Below are positions 12,033 to 22,575 of a stretch of DNA of 64,000 nt, one piece after another. Each line of letters starts with the position of its first letter. Within the stretch, counting starts at the first letter, position 1. The notes beneath the pieces are model-generated. The model saw only the letters and a program-made list of their open reading frames with translations, made no database searches and had not been told where the DNA came from. The DNA lies in assembly GCF_000149955.1 (NCBI RefSeq), contig NC_030995.1, forward strand, positions 2,063,453 through 2,127,452, written 5' to 3'. The stretch comes from Fusarium oxysporum f. sp. lycopersici 4287. Taxonomy: Eukaryota > Ascomycota > Sordariomycetes > Hypocreales > Nectriaceae. The position numbers were made by a program, and so were the translations under genes.

Positions 12033-13055
12033 TTACAGAGTAACAACGATCTTCTTAGCCGAAACTCCCTTGGCGAGCGTGTTGATGCCCAGCTGAACAG
12101 CCTCTAAACCCTTCCCAACAACCTCCGCTTCCGGAACCACCTTGAATTTACCCTGCTCCAAAGCAGCAGGTATATAATTCCCGAAAACAGCCTTGGCAAC
12201 AGGGGTGTTGATAATACTAATCGCAAGAATAGTCTTGGCCTCAACGCCCGCGACTACAGAGGAGGCAGATCGAACGCAAATGAGCTTGCGAAGACCATCG
12301 GCGTGAACAATCGATTGGCTTGCGCTGTTCATGCCGTCTTCTGAACCGCTGGCGTCAAATGCACCCGCGAGCTTCTTACCGGTGAGGAGAGAGGCGATGT
12401 CTTTGGTGACCTGGGGAGACTTGTATTCGAAAACGTGGTCTGCTCCAAGACTCTTGACGTATTCGTGGTTTTTGGCAGATGCAGTCGTAATGACTTCGTA
12501 GCCAGCCGCTTTAGCAAGTTGAACTGCTGAACCACCGACACTAGATGCCCCTCCCCAGATGAGAACCGTCTCCCCAGTAGGCGTAGGGTTAAGACTAGGA
12601 TATCTCATCGCCAGTGTCACATCGCCGAAAAGCGACCACGCAGCCGTAGCAAGCGAAAGCGGCAAAACAGCAGCTTGTTCAAAGCTCAAACCCTCCGGAA
12701 TTTTAGAAGCGCACTCGGCGCGAATAACCGTGTATTCCTGGAATGCGCTGTGCGCATTATCCTTGGTAGCGAGTGACGTCGCATAGCCCAGGACTCTGTC
12801 GCCGGGCTTGAAGGCGGTGATATCAGGGCCTACGGCTTCAACGGTGCCGGCGACATCTTCGCCGAGAATAACGGGGTATTGCGAGGGTTGGATGAAGATG
12901 CCGACGTATTGGTTGGCGATGTCAACGGGGTTGATCGCAATGGCTGAGTTTTTGACGAGGATGTGGCCTGAAGATGGTTCGGTGAGCGGGGCTTCCTTGA
13001 CCTCGAGTGGTGACGTCTTTGCGGCGACCAGCCAGGCGGCGTTGTTGGAAGGCAT
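12033..13055 (-). CDS. MDR-superfamily oxidoreductase, trans-enoyl reductase / CipB-like
   Basis: Intact intronless gene of 340 aa. It has a GroES-like N-terminal domain with AINPVDIANQY (about 40-50) and GEDVAGTVEAVG (65-76), then a Rossmann domain with GGASSVGGSAVQLAKA (168-183). This is the zinc-free medium-chain dehydrogenase/reductase pattern of fungal trans-enoyl reductases and CipB-type proteins. The zinc-ligand Cys/His set of classical alcohol dehydrogenases is not seen. It would use NADPH to reduce an enoyl or quinone-like substrate in the cytosol. Many relatives work beside polyketide synthases, but none is present in this window, so a stand-alone detoxification role is equally possible. 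Start is the first ATG of the frame. Confidence 0.92.
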   Translation of the reverse strand: MPSNNAAWLVAAKTSPLEVKEAPLTEPSSGHILVKNSAIAINPVDIANQYVGIFIQPSQYPVILGEDVAGTVEAVGPDITAFKPGDRVLGYATSLATKDNAHSAFQEYTVIRAECASKIPEGLSFEQAAVLPLSLATAAWSLFGDVTLAMRYPSLNPTPTGETVLIWGGASSVGGSAVQLAKAAGYEVITTASAKNHEYVKSLGADHVFEYKSPQVTKDIASLLTGKKLAGAFDASGSEDGMNSASQSIVHADGLRKLICVRSASSVVAGVEAKTILAISIINTPVAKAVFGNYIPAALEQGKFKVVPEAEVVGKGLEAVQLGINTLAKGVSAKKIVVTL

Positions 13056-13854
13056 ATCGGCAGATGAAGTAACTCTAAAGACAATACAATTTAACTCAGA
13101 TAGATCTATCGTAAGACAAAAAATAGAGATGTAAGTGTAAGCGCTTGCAGATGTAAAATCTTGGCTACGAGTAAGATTGACCTCGAATACTCTTCGTCAT
13201 TCCTAACAAAAGGACCCGTTCATCACGTCAATTATCGTGTGGTTGGCTGGGACTTGGTCCACGATCGGTTTAGCGGCGTTTAAGAGAGTTTTTGGGCCTC
13301 GGTGCTTGCCGCGGTATTGTCTCGTTCTGTCCAATTCTAGTGGATACACGATCTTCGATCTTAGCTTCTGTTTGGTGTTAGTGCGGGTTTGGGGCATCAA
13401 CTTCATGCCAACTGAAGCTGGGGGCTTCAAGCTTCTGGTGGTGGCCAATTTGACTGAGACGAGGAAGCAGATAAGTCTTTTTTATTTTTCCTAGGTAGCG
13501 TAGAACAGTCTGAGTATGAGATACCGCACATTTTCACGAAGTTTGGTAGCACCTAAGCTAACTATAAATAAATAAAGAAATAGCTATGTAAATAGCAAAT
13601 AATATAATATAAAAGACTTATTGATATTTAGATATTTTGAATATAAATATTAAGAAAGGAAATTTTTAAAGTCTTATATAGCTGTTACTAGGATGAGTAA
13701 AGCAATATGCAATAGCAGTCCAATCCTGACATGGGTTGCCTATTTCAGCCCCCAAGCAACCCCACTCCTGTCAGCTCACAATACTCAGCATAATGAGATA
13801 TTTTCAGTCTCATGTGAATCTCTTTCGCAAACACTACGCTGGTCTATTTTCACG
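13056..13854. other. Intergenic with an AT-rich block
   Basis: The stretch 13540-13690 is almost pure A/T with repeated ATAAATA and AATATTA-like words, unlike its surroundings. It could be the eroded remains of a repeat mutated by RIP; no coding sequence survives in it. The open frame of the HET gene extends upstream to 13693, but that part lacks HET-like sequence. Confidence 0.5.
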
Positions 13855-15882
13855 ATGATGTTGTGTGCAGTATGCCTGTCTATGTTTCAAACTAACGTGA
13901 AGCAAGGGCATCACCACAAAGATTATAAAAGTGTTGCCACCGCTGCAAAGAATGGGTGCAGAATCTGTTACTACATAAGCCGCAAGCTTTCATCTGAGGA
14001 TTCGAAGCCTCTAGAATATGAGGTTAGGTGGGATAACGCATGGGAGCTTCATTGGGAAATTGAATTCTACGAGACTGGCAGCAAAACATCAATCGACGAC
14101 GGCAAGTCCCCGATCTACTCAGACTGGCGCGTGTTTGTCGATGTGTCTTCATCATCAAAACCTCCAACCGGTTATGAGGGGTTTCTCGACTTTGTTGCTG
14201 CTGATCGAGGCTCGGAGCCTACGCGGGTCCGAACGGAATTTCCTTCGTTGCGAGATATCCCCGATAATACCGGCCACCAGGATGTTGCACGGCTGGCTAA
14301 GAGGTGGCTTCAGACTTGTAAAGACCGTCATGATTGCGGATCTGCCTCGGAGGACGACTGGCATCCCAAGCGACTCATTCATGTTGGCAATGAAAAACAG
14401 TCCCCAAGACTGACCATTTCGGAGAATGAGAGACCCGAAGGCTGTTATGCGGCATTGAGCCATTGCTGGGGAGAAGACCCAAAGTTCTTCATGTTAACAT
14501 CCGACAACTTATTCGACCTTTGCAGCGAGATCCAGCTACAGAGCCTTCCAGCCAGCTTCAGAGATGCAATTATAACCTGTCGTCGAATTGGCATTCCCTA
14601 CATCTGGATCGACTCGCTTTGCATCCTACAGTCTGGCCTCGGTTCTCATGAAGATTGGCTCTCACACTCAGAGGACATGCATCTAGTTTATCACCACTGT
14701 GACTTGAATATTTCCATCGATGTTTCTGAGAACCCCCATGGAGGTGCTTTCAGGTCGAGGAATCCGACGTATCTGCAAGACTGTTATGTCTGGACTCCTT
14801 TTTACGCACCACCCAAAGGTTCAAGCAAAAGCGAGCACGACATAGGTGATGGCACAGAAAAGCCAAATCTCTGGAGTATCTGCGCAATATTTACCGCTGA
14901 CGATTTCTCTTGGGCAAGAGAAGATCTCCCTCTTAGTGACAGGGCATGGGTATTCCAAGAGCGACTCCTTTCGCCCAGAACCTTACATTTTGGTTCAGAC
15001 CGCATTTCCTGGGAGTGTGATAGAAGCCACAACCTCACTGAATTTCTACCAGAAGGGGTAAGCGACGATAGATGGAACGGCTTCGACTGCTTGGCCCAAA
15101 ACGCATTCTGTGTTCGTGAAAAGGGAGATCTTTTCACATACTACTACGACCTTGTGTTCCCATATACAAACCGTCGACTTAGTCATCCGAATGAAGACAA
15201 ACTTGTTGCTTTCGCCGCCGTCGCCCGACGTTGTATCTCATGGTTTGGCAGCGACTACTGTGCTGGAATCTTTCGCAGCACCATGCCACAAGGTCTTCTT
15301 TGGGAGATGTCTGCCCTTGGGCAGTTAGGAAGGTCGAAGGTTTACCGTGCACCGTCTTGGAGTTGGGCCAGCTTGGATTGCCGTGTGAGATTCGATATCT
15401 TAGACGGTGAAGGAACTGTTCTAGCCGATGTAGTCGATGTTGCGGTGGAATTGGTTGACCCAAATAACCAATTCGGTCAAGTAAAGTCTGCTTCTTTAAT
15501 ATTGACTGGACCTCTAGTAGCGTCTGATGAACTCATCCTCGAGGACGCCAATGATGAAGAGTTCTTGGCCGAAGGTAGACCTGGTCGTGATGGCTATCAA
15601 GACATAAAAACTATACTAGGGCACACCTTTGGTATCAGCGCCGATACTGTGCATCTGTGGGAGAAGGCTGAAAGGAAGGCTTGGCTGATCTCCCAAAAGA
15701 ACATGTATCTCCTTGCAGTTTTGGAAACATCGAAAAAGCCTCATACATATGGTCTTCTTTTGCAGAAGAATGATGATGGGACTTTCACCAGAGCTGGAAA
15801 CTGGGAGGCAGGGCCGGGGTTTGTATCGAAGCATGCAGACGCGACATGTCCGTTCATATCAGAAACAATCACAATAGTCTGA
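13855..15882 (+). CDS. HET-domain (heterokaryon incompatibility) protein
   Basis: Single exon. The frame is open from 13693, but the family start MLCAVCLSMFQ fits the ATGs at 13855/13858, which I take as the start (about 675 aa). An N-terminal Cys/His-rich region contains GCRICYYI. The HET domain begins with YAALSHCWG and continues with LPASFRDAIITCRRIGIPYIWIDSLCI, which matches the three conserved HET blocks. Then comes an EDMHLVY-type block and the frequent C-terminal signature SDRAWVFQERLLSPR. HET proteins control cell death after fusion of unlike strains; a TIR-like fold and NAD-related activity have been proposed for the domain. No frameshift or internal stop is seen. It sits near broken and intact NACHT genes, as expected for an incompatibility-rich subgenomic region. 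Confidence 0.93.
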   Translation: MMLCAVCLSMFQTNVKQGHHHKDYKSVATAAKNGCRICYYISRKLSSEDSKPLEYEVRWDNAWELHWEIEFYETGSKTSIDDGKSPIYSDWRVFVDVSSSSKPPTGYEGFLDFVAADRGSEPTRVRTEFPSLRDIPDNTGHQDVARLAKRWLQTCKDRHDCGSASEDDWHPKRLIHVGNEKQSPRLTISENERPEGCYAALSHCWGEDPKFFMLTSDNLFDLCSEIQLQSLPASFRDAIITCRRIGIPYIWIDSLCILQSGLGSHEDWLSHSEDMHLVYHHCDLNISIDVSENPHGGAFRSRNPTYLQDCYVWTPFYAPPKGSSKSEHDIGDGTEKPNLWSICAIFTADDFSWAREDLPLSDRAWVFQERLLSPRTLHFGSDRISWECDRSHNLTEFLPEGVSDDRWNGFDCLAQNAFCVREKGDLFTYYYDLVFPYTNRRLSHPNEDKLVAFAAVARRCISWFGSDYCAGIFRSTMPQGLLWEMSALGQLGRSKVYRAPSWSWASLDCRVRFDILDGEGTVLADVVDVAVELVDPNNQFGQVKSASLILTGPLVASDELILEDANDEEFLAEGRPGRDGYQDIKTILGHTFGISADTVHLWEKAERKAWLISQKNMYLLAVLETSKKPHTYGLLLQKNDDGTFTRAGNWEAGPGFVSKHADATCPFISETITIV

Positions 15883-16700
15883 ACATGTTAATTCGCAAAG
15901 AGAGGAAGAAAGGTCCTCCAAACCATAGTACACTCCAAATTTCAACGGTATTATTATAGCCCAAGGCACACTACTGCAGCGTAAGAGAGAAGCTGGATGT
16001 GACGGTTGTGATGTTTTGGTGAGTTAACAGGCCAGTGGGGCAACTCACAGGCTGTGAATTAACAGAGTTGGGTTCTTTTCACATGGCGGCCTGATTTTTT
16101 GACATTAATAATGTACCATAATAGCCGGGCAAACTACTTGCAAGTGATGATCATGCTGAGCTCCTTGTAAATAATGGTCTGACATATACTGGGGAAGAGT
16201 GCTCTGCATATGAAACGTTTGCGGATCAGCCAACAAACCAACCGGTGGCTGCAAATATCCCGAACCCGGTCATTCAGTGGATTAATGCAACCAACAGAGT
16301 CCGGAAAAAGAAGGTAACAACGATGATTGTGTGAAAAAGATACTAAAGGATACTTCTTTGATCTAATCACATGAGATTATGGGAGATTGACTGATTTGAA
16401 AAAGGACTATAGCCTCCTATCATTTGTGATCATTGCGATCTAACAGGTAACGTCCTGAAAGTCGCCAAGCATATCAGGCGGGTAGAATATGATGCGACCC
16501 CTGTCCGTGGACTATCCACGGCTGCAATTACATGTGGATGGCGACAAAGTGACATTGGAAACCTAGAATGTAACATCCTGGCAGGGATGAGTGATTGGAT
16601 CGGTAGAATCATGCGGCAACTACAGGGAATACCCGTTACAACCTGATGTTTTTGCTGTTCTCAATTTCCCCTCAATTGCAAACTTCGATGTGTCGAGATA
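15883..16700. other. Intergenic, no gene seen
   Basis: Spacer between the HET gene and the methyltransferase. Short frames on the minus strand (16134-16612) show no motif and look like chance. No repeat or RNA gene recognised. Confidence 0.45.
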
Positions 16701-18258
16701 ATGGCTTCACCGAGAACTGAGAGCAGAGGCGGAAGTCCTCGCCACGGCATAGCGAAGCAGAGCATATTAGCCGGTGGTTCTCCTGTTGGGAATCCTATTG
16801 TCGCACAGGTAAGAAGCGCAAAAGGACAATTAGTCACTTCTTATACTAACGTTTTTATCGGGAGGAAAATGAAGGAGATGTCAGCGACTCGGCGTTTGGA
16901 GACGATGCGTCAGTAGTTCTCAGGATGATAGAAACTCTAACTAATCGTCTTCAACAGAGAAAGCTCTACTGTCTCCATCTCATCGAGCATCCTCGAATAT
17001 CGCAAATCTCAAGGACGGACCTTTCATAGCGAGAGGTATAATACGGAGTACTTTACACCGAACGATGAGCAGCAGAGAGATTCAATTGGCATCACGTAAG
17101 ATCGTCATCATATTCGCAGAAAGAACTGACATGAACAGGTACCATGTTCTGACATTGCTGCTTGATGGAAAGCCGACACTTGTTCCTCTGAAAGATAACA
17201 TTCAGGTTAGTGGTACTTCTGGTCACCGCAATGTGCGCGGAAATATTGACAAGCTAAAGCGAGTTCTTGATGTCGGTACTGGAACTGGTATGTATCAAGC
17301 CCCTACTTAGCGACAAGAAGACTGATTGTTCGAAGGGATTTGGGCAATGTATACACCCGTCAAGAATCTCAGTGTGACCCTCATATGATGCTAACTTGTT
17401 CAGTGACTTTGCTGATGAACACCCCGACGCTGAAGTCATCGGAACAGACCTCTCCCCAATCCAACCAAGGTGGGTCCCACCAAACGTAAAGTTCGAGCTT
17501 GAAGACGCAACAAAGGACTGGAGCTGGCCTGAGAATCACTTCGATCTCGTCCACGTCCGTTTTCTCATTGGCGCCATCGCAGACTGGGGAACACTATCCA
17601 AAGAGGCCTCTCACCGCTGTAAGCCAGGTGGTTTTGTTGAGTCCGGCGAGATCAACCCAACTTTCTATTCAGACAACGGAACTATTGACGATGTTGGGGC
17701 TCTGCAGACCTGGAATAGACTGGTGATTGAGAGTGGTAAGGGCTTTGGGCGAAGCTTCACTGATATTGAGAACGATGTCCAGCTCTTTCGAGAAGCTGGT
17801 TTGGTAGATGTGAAAAGTTTTGACTTCAAGGTATCAAGCCATCTGGACCTCTGACGAGACGTCAAGCTAACAGTATCCAGGTTCCCGTCGGCGGTTGGCC
17901 CAAAGACGAGAAAATGCGAAATGTCGGTCAATTTCTCCGTGCTTCAATCGAGAATGACCTCGAAGGTAAGCCGACCTCTTTTGAACTTGTAACCTAGAGG
18001 TACTGAACGCTCCAAGGATATACGATGATGGTTTGGCACCATATCATGAACTGGCCCAAAGATGAATACCAAGTATTCTTGATGAACATGAGAAAGGCGT
18101 TTAAGGATAAGAGAATTCATGGATACATGCGTGTTCGATATGTTATGGTCGCAAGCCAGATGTTGAGGAGTAGCTTTACACTGTTCAAAACTTGTCAGCC
18201 ACTCTCTCATATAGATCGAGATCAGCCAAAACTTGGCGAGATAGATGTGAAAGATTAG
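16701..18258 (+). CDS. LaeA-like SAM-dependent methyltransferase
   Basis: Eight-exon model: 16701-16808, 16865-16908, 16958-17095, 17139-17205, 17260-17287, 17336-17348, 17404-17830, 17881-17965, then a last exon 18017-18258. Splicing restores the family's order: an acidic Ser-rich N-terminus, ILEYRKSQGRTFH, the SAM motif I VLDVGTGTGIWAIDFAD (assembled across a 13-nt microexon), then VIGTDLSPIQPRWVPPN, FDLVHVRFL and GGFVESGE. This is the class I fold of LaeA-like methyltransferases. They act in the nucleus or cytosol, and some regulate or tailor secondary metabolism. Near 18145 a missing base appears to shift the frame: the other frame gives GRKPDV and a stop at 18171-18173, the usual type of ending, whereas the observed frame adds about 36 unrelated residues. 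The catalytic core is intact. A terpene synthase relic follows on the same strand. Confidence 0.85.
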
Positions 18259-18765
18259 AGTTACCAGAGACGGCTATTGGCTCTACATGCGTGATCAAAG
18301 TGAAAATTCGTAAGCCCATGACAAGGGGCTATCACGCAGCGAGCATGTGCCATGTTGATCACCACACAATCGTGCATAAGCGAGTTGTATTTAAGAAATA
18401 TTACGAAACAACCCTGTTTTTCGTATGATAAGACGTGCATCATCTCCACTTGAGGCTTTCGGTGGTTGGCCTATTGTTATGCAGTTGGTTGAAGACCTGG
18501 ATTCTCTTCATTTTGTTGCACAAATCCTTCCAAAAGCCGGACAAGTTACTCATTTCATCCCTATCATCAGCATCTAAGCGATGCGTCCTTTAAGAAGAAT
18601 ATGAGAAGGATTTAACCAAATTGAAAATACTTTAGCGAGCTGATACTACCGTATTCCCGTCGAAAGGTAAAAAGTTATAAGAGCTTCCAAACCGAGCCAT
18701 AAGGACGTCGAGAATCACCAAATAATTCTTGTATCTAGCTGCCCTCACACTTGAATCCTCCCAAT
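18259..18765. other. Intergenic, promoter side of terpene synthase relic
   Basis: No gene or repeat recognised between the methyltransferase and the terpene synthase, which are transcribed in the same direction. Confidence 0.45.
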
Positions 18766-19968
18766 ATGGGGCCCACTCTGAGTTCACTCCGCTCCCGATG
18801 GCCTCATCCCCCACCTCGGGAGCCAGTGTCAGGCAGCTCAGAAAGACAGCATGAGCCCAAGCCACAAGATTTGAGGTCTTTCATAGAACCACTGATTACA
18901 TCCTTCGCCAATGAGATTGGTTACTCTCCTCTCAAGACTACTAGCAACGTTTATTTATGGAAGGCTATGCGTATATACGCGGACAGCACAGGTGTTTCGT
19001 GCGAAGAGGGCACCCATTCATGGCTGATGTTTAAGGTTGGATATGTATACCCGGTCGTAAGTACCGCCTGGAGCACTTTCTTCTCAAAGACTAAAAGAAT
19101 TTAGGTCTGTTTCCCTTATCACCCGTTTGAGGTTCAGCTCTATATCTGGATTTACTCATGGCTCGGCCTTCTCCTCGATGATGAAGCTGCGGAATATCTC
19201 GAAGACTTCTCAATGTTTCATGAACGATTCTGCGCAGATGAAAAACAACCCATACCTCTCCTGCAAGGATGGGCCGATCTTATGAAGCTAACTTTCAAGT
19301 ATTGGGATCCGCTTGTCGCCAACTTCATTGTCACTGCATCCCTCAACTTCCTCAACTCTAACGCTCTTGAGGCTCGAAAGGAGTTCCATCAGATAGAGCG
19401 CACAAAAGCAGGTCGAAGCTGGGCATGGTTTCTTCGAGAGAAAGATGGTGTAGGAGAAGCTTATGCTTGGTTCACATTCCCAAAGACACTTTGCCCTGAC
19501 ATTTCACTTTTCTTGGAGGTGATACCGGACATCTCGATGTGGATTGGCTTAACCAACGACCTATTGTCGTAAGTTTACTGTCCTTCGCGTCTCAACTGTC
19601 AAATCCAGACTGATGCTTCACAGATTTTATGAAGAGGAAAAAGCTGGCGAGACTCACAACTACATCCACAACAGGGGGTGGTATGAAGATAAAGACCCCC
19701 AATCCGTCTTCGGGGAGATCTTAGATGAAACAACGACTAAAACCTAGCAAAGTAAGTGCATACAAATGTTCTCATTTCAAAATTTACTAACCGCCCCTTT
19801 AGTGAGACTTGTATTGAAAGGTCGAGAGCCATATCTCAAACTCTTGAACTCTCACTTTCTCGTATACATCGCATTTCATAAGCTGAACAGCCGCTATAGG
19901 CTATGCGAAGTTGGTCAGGGAGAAAATGCCACGGACCGAACCGTGCTGGAGTCTTGTGTACATTGCTA
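18766..19968 (+). pseudogene. TRI5-type sesquiterpene synthase, probably broken
   Basis: Exons 18766-19056, 19105-19568, 19624-19751 and 19803-19968 are joined by introns with good sites (19057-19104, 19569-19623, 19752-19802). Exon 2 carries IWIYSWLGLLLDDEAAEYLEDF, the aspartate-rich metal-binding motif. The exon 2/3 junction makes NDLLSFYEEEKAGE, the NDxxSxxxE second metal site of trichodiene-synthase-family cyclases. The last exon holds HKLNSRYRL, matching the basic C-terminal motif of the family. An in-frame TAG at 19745-19747 (after TTTKT) ends translation before that exon. The stretch between the two sites also looks about ten residues short compared with trichodiene synthase, suggesting a deletion. 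Both catalytic motifs are upstream of the stop, so a truncated product is conceivable but unlikely to be active. The ancestral product would be a cyclic sesquiterpene; which one is unknown. Confidence 0.82.
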
Positions 19969-20416
19969 ATTGTTGTGACATAAAAAAAGTCTGAAGATCA
20001 ATTTCACGTATACTCTTGACATGCTTTCAAAACGAAGATCCAGAAGCGAACTAGAACACCAAGTGTTGCAATCTCTCGGGTCAAAATCTTCAACCTTTCA
20101 ACGCAGCCGACCATAATTCTCATAAAACTCTGGTTCATTACCTAAGGTCGAACTGGGCGTAATCTACCCAGACGTATTTGTAATCTCAGACTTGAAATCG
20201 TCTACTATATGTATTAGCTATGTACAGATCATTCTGGCGCCTTTCGATTCTTCCTCTCATTGAACTCACGCACGCGTGCACAACCTTCCTCCAGCCTAGC
20301 TTTAGCTACCTTCACATTAGATGGATAACGTTCTCTTTCGTTACACGTCGGGCAGGCCGGAGATGGGGGACCATCTGCAGGAATGCTAGATCGTACCGTA
20401 TGCTCAACTCACCCAC
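19969..20416. other. Intergenic, no gene seen
   Basis: Convergent spacer between the terpene synthase relic and the first gene of the BTB-like array. Nothing recognised. Confidence 0.45.
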
Positions 20417-21660
20417 TCACTCACCATCATCAGGCTGGTCCTCTTCTTCCTGGTCTTGGCTAATCAGCTTGTGGCCTTTGGCATTCGGATCGACCAGAGG
20501 ATGAACAGAAACCGCCGCACTGAGATCGTTGCTGCGAGACTGCGCGGACCTCAGTCTAAGTCGGTCACCCAGAGACAAGAATCCATTTTGTCGCCTTTGG
20601 CTTTCAAGTATGCTTTGTATCTCGTGACCCTCTACAATGGCCTTTCCTTCCATTGTCAACTGCTACGAGCGCTTTTTTTGAGGCTGCCAAATCCGTTTTG
20701 CAAGTGTGCAGGTCTTCGGAAAGCTTGACAGAAACGTTTTGGAGTTCTTGAAGACGAGCGTGTTGTAGAGACGATAGGCTTCCACCACCGGCTTCCCAAG
20801 TCTCAAGAATGGTCCTGGCGAGTGTTTCCCTGGCCATCTTCTGTCGAACGCCAGTCTCAAAAGTCGATTGATATATCTGAGAGCTCTCCTTATAGAAAGT
20901 CTGTAGTATTGTCAGAAGCTCACGTTCTTCCTGCGCGAGCTGACTTGTATCTAAGGCTTTCTCATCCCCCAAGCCAGTCTCGTTGTCGTGGTTTTGAGTA
21001 AACCCAATGCCTTTGGACTGAAGGAAGCAATTGACCAGCACCATAGCAACATTCTCTGGAACACCAAGCTGATTCATCATTTCTCTTTGCATTTCTCTGA
21101 GGGAGATCCTGATAATCTTATGACATACGATACGAAGTTTGCCGTAATTGTCGGATACAGATCGAGTGGTAGTCAGGTGTTGTTCAATGTCCGCGTTATC
21201 AAGACTAAACTCATTTTCCGTTCCAGTCTCCTCACCTCAGAAGATGCCAAGAGTTGAAGACTTGTGAGCTCCAGATCGACAGTGGCAGCATGAGCACGAA
21301 AGGCCGTTGCAAGCTCTGAGCAGCTTCGATCATCTTCCGTTTGTCCTTCGGGTTTGAGGCACTGATATTTATCGGTGATCAGATAATGAATGATTATGTG
21401 CCCAACTGAGAACGGGTAGTCTTCGATATCGACAGTGTCGAGTGGTTTGGAGAAGATGTGTTTCTTGTCCAGTCGCGCGGCAAGTTTGGGGCATTTTTTG
21501 AGGATCGTTCTAGGGATCAGAAGGGGCCCTTGGGATCGGGAGAGGATGTGACATATATCCCCGGTGTACTGGTTTGATCTTGTGTTAGTCTCTCGGATAA
21601 TTTATTTATAGGTTAGAGCACGTACGACCTTTCCGGAGGCTTCGTATCGCCTTGATCCAT
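20417..21660 (-). pseudogene. BTB/POZ-like protein, pseudogene (array member 1)
   Basis: A short first exon from the ATG at 21660 (MDQGDTKPPERS) is followed by an intron and a BTB-like domain: PLLIPRTIL, then VGHIIIHYLITDKYQCLKP, the signature shared with the neighbouring paralogues. An in-frame TGA at 21173-21175 interrupts the region equivalent to the SLPALIKVMEEAALSF segment of the paralogue at 27858-29110. Reading through the stop, the similarity continues (LDLYPTITANFVSYV against FDAYPGIATYVESRV), so the stop is a lesion rather than the end of the gene. A frameshift near 21085 moves to the frame of NQLGVPENVAMVLVN, and another near 20655 moves to the acidic C-terminal tail. The C-terminal half has coiled-coil character. 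Three lesions make a functional product unlikely. Confidence 0.8.
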
Positions 21661-22575
21661 GACTTCTACTTGTCTGGTTCCGGACGATGCCGATGAATGC
21701 CAAAGAAACAAAACGAGGGGGGGCAAAAGAGGCCTTCTCTGCTAATAGTAACATTCTTGACGTGTTTGGTGTTGTATCTATGACGCGTCCTGGTCGGCCT
21801 CTCGCGTCACCCAGTGATAACTACCTCAGTAGATAGGTCCTGTGGCGCCCATGCTGTCCGGCAATTGGAATCACATTGAAGGCCTCCGATTAAGGACAAA
21901 TAGGTAATTTTGAGATGCATGCTGCCAACTGGCCAAATGCTGGTGTCGGACTTCTATCTACCGAGACCAAAGTCCCCCATTTTCATTCATACCTGGGATT
22001 CCTACTACTGTTAACCCTATTAAGCCTTTTAGAGAATGACTTGATTGGTCTCAAGAAGTGGCTGAAGTACAAATTGCCTTCGCAGGCAAGAGTGAAGCCC
22101 AGTGACGCCACCTAATCAGCCGAGATATTAGCAAATTGAGAGCCTTGAGGATTGCTGCTGGCATAAGCTAAGCGGTGCCTCTACCTTCGCCATGCCCCAA
22201 ACGACATGCAAGGCAGCCGAAACAAACTTTGATAAGATTTTTACTAACTAATTTTGTTTCTTATGCACACGCTCTCAATATCTCATTTCACAAGGTTTAA
22301 TGAATGGCATCAAGGTCAAGTAATATAGTGTATTTTCCAATCTGCAAACTAGCTGAGGGGTAAAGGGGGTGTTTATTTCCACTGTAATGCGTTGCCATAA
22401 CTAGGAATTATCCTGCACCCTAGGATCTGGGGTCAATTGATCCTCTGACCAGCATACTCAACGTCCATCACTGCTCAAAGATATAGACTAGTCACTAGTA
22501 GAAAGTGTTCTTACATGCGGTCGAACGCAAGGAAACGTCTCATGGCTGAGTTATCCGAAGCAGTCGGACTTGGTG
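21661..22575. other. Intergenic, no gene seen
   Basis: Spacer between array members 1 and 2. The short plus-strand frame at 21915-22115 has no motif. No repeat recognised. Confidence 0.45.

Noticed and set aside
13693..13854. Upstream start for the HET gene
   Set aside because: The frame is open, but it adjoins AT-rich DNA and lacks family similarity; MLCAVCLSMFQ is the usual HET beginning.
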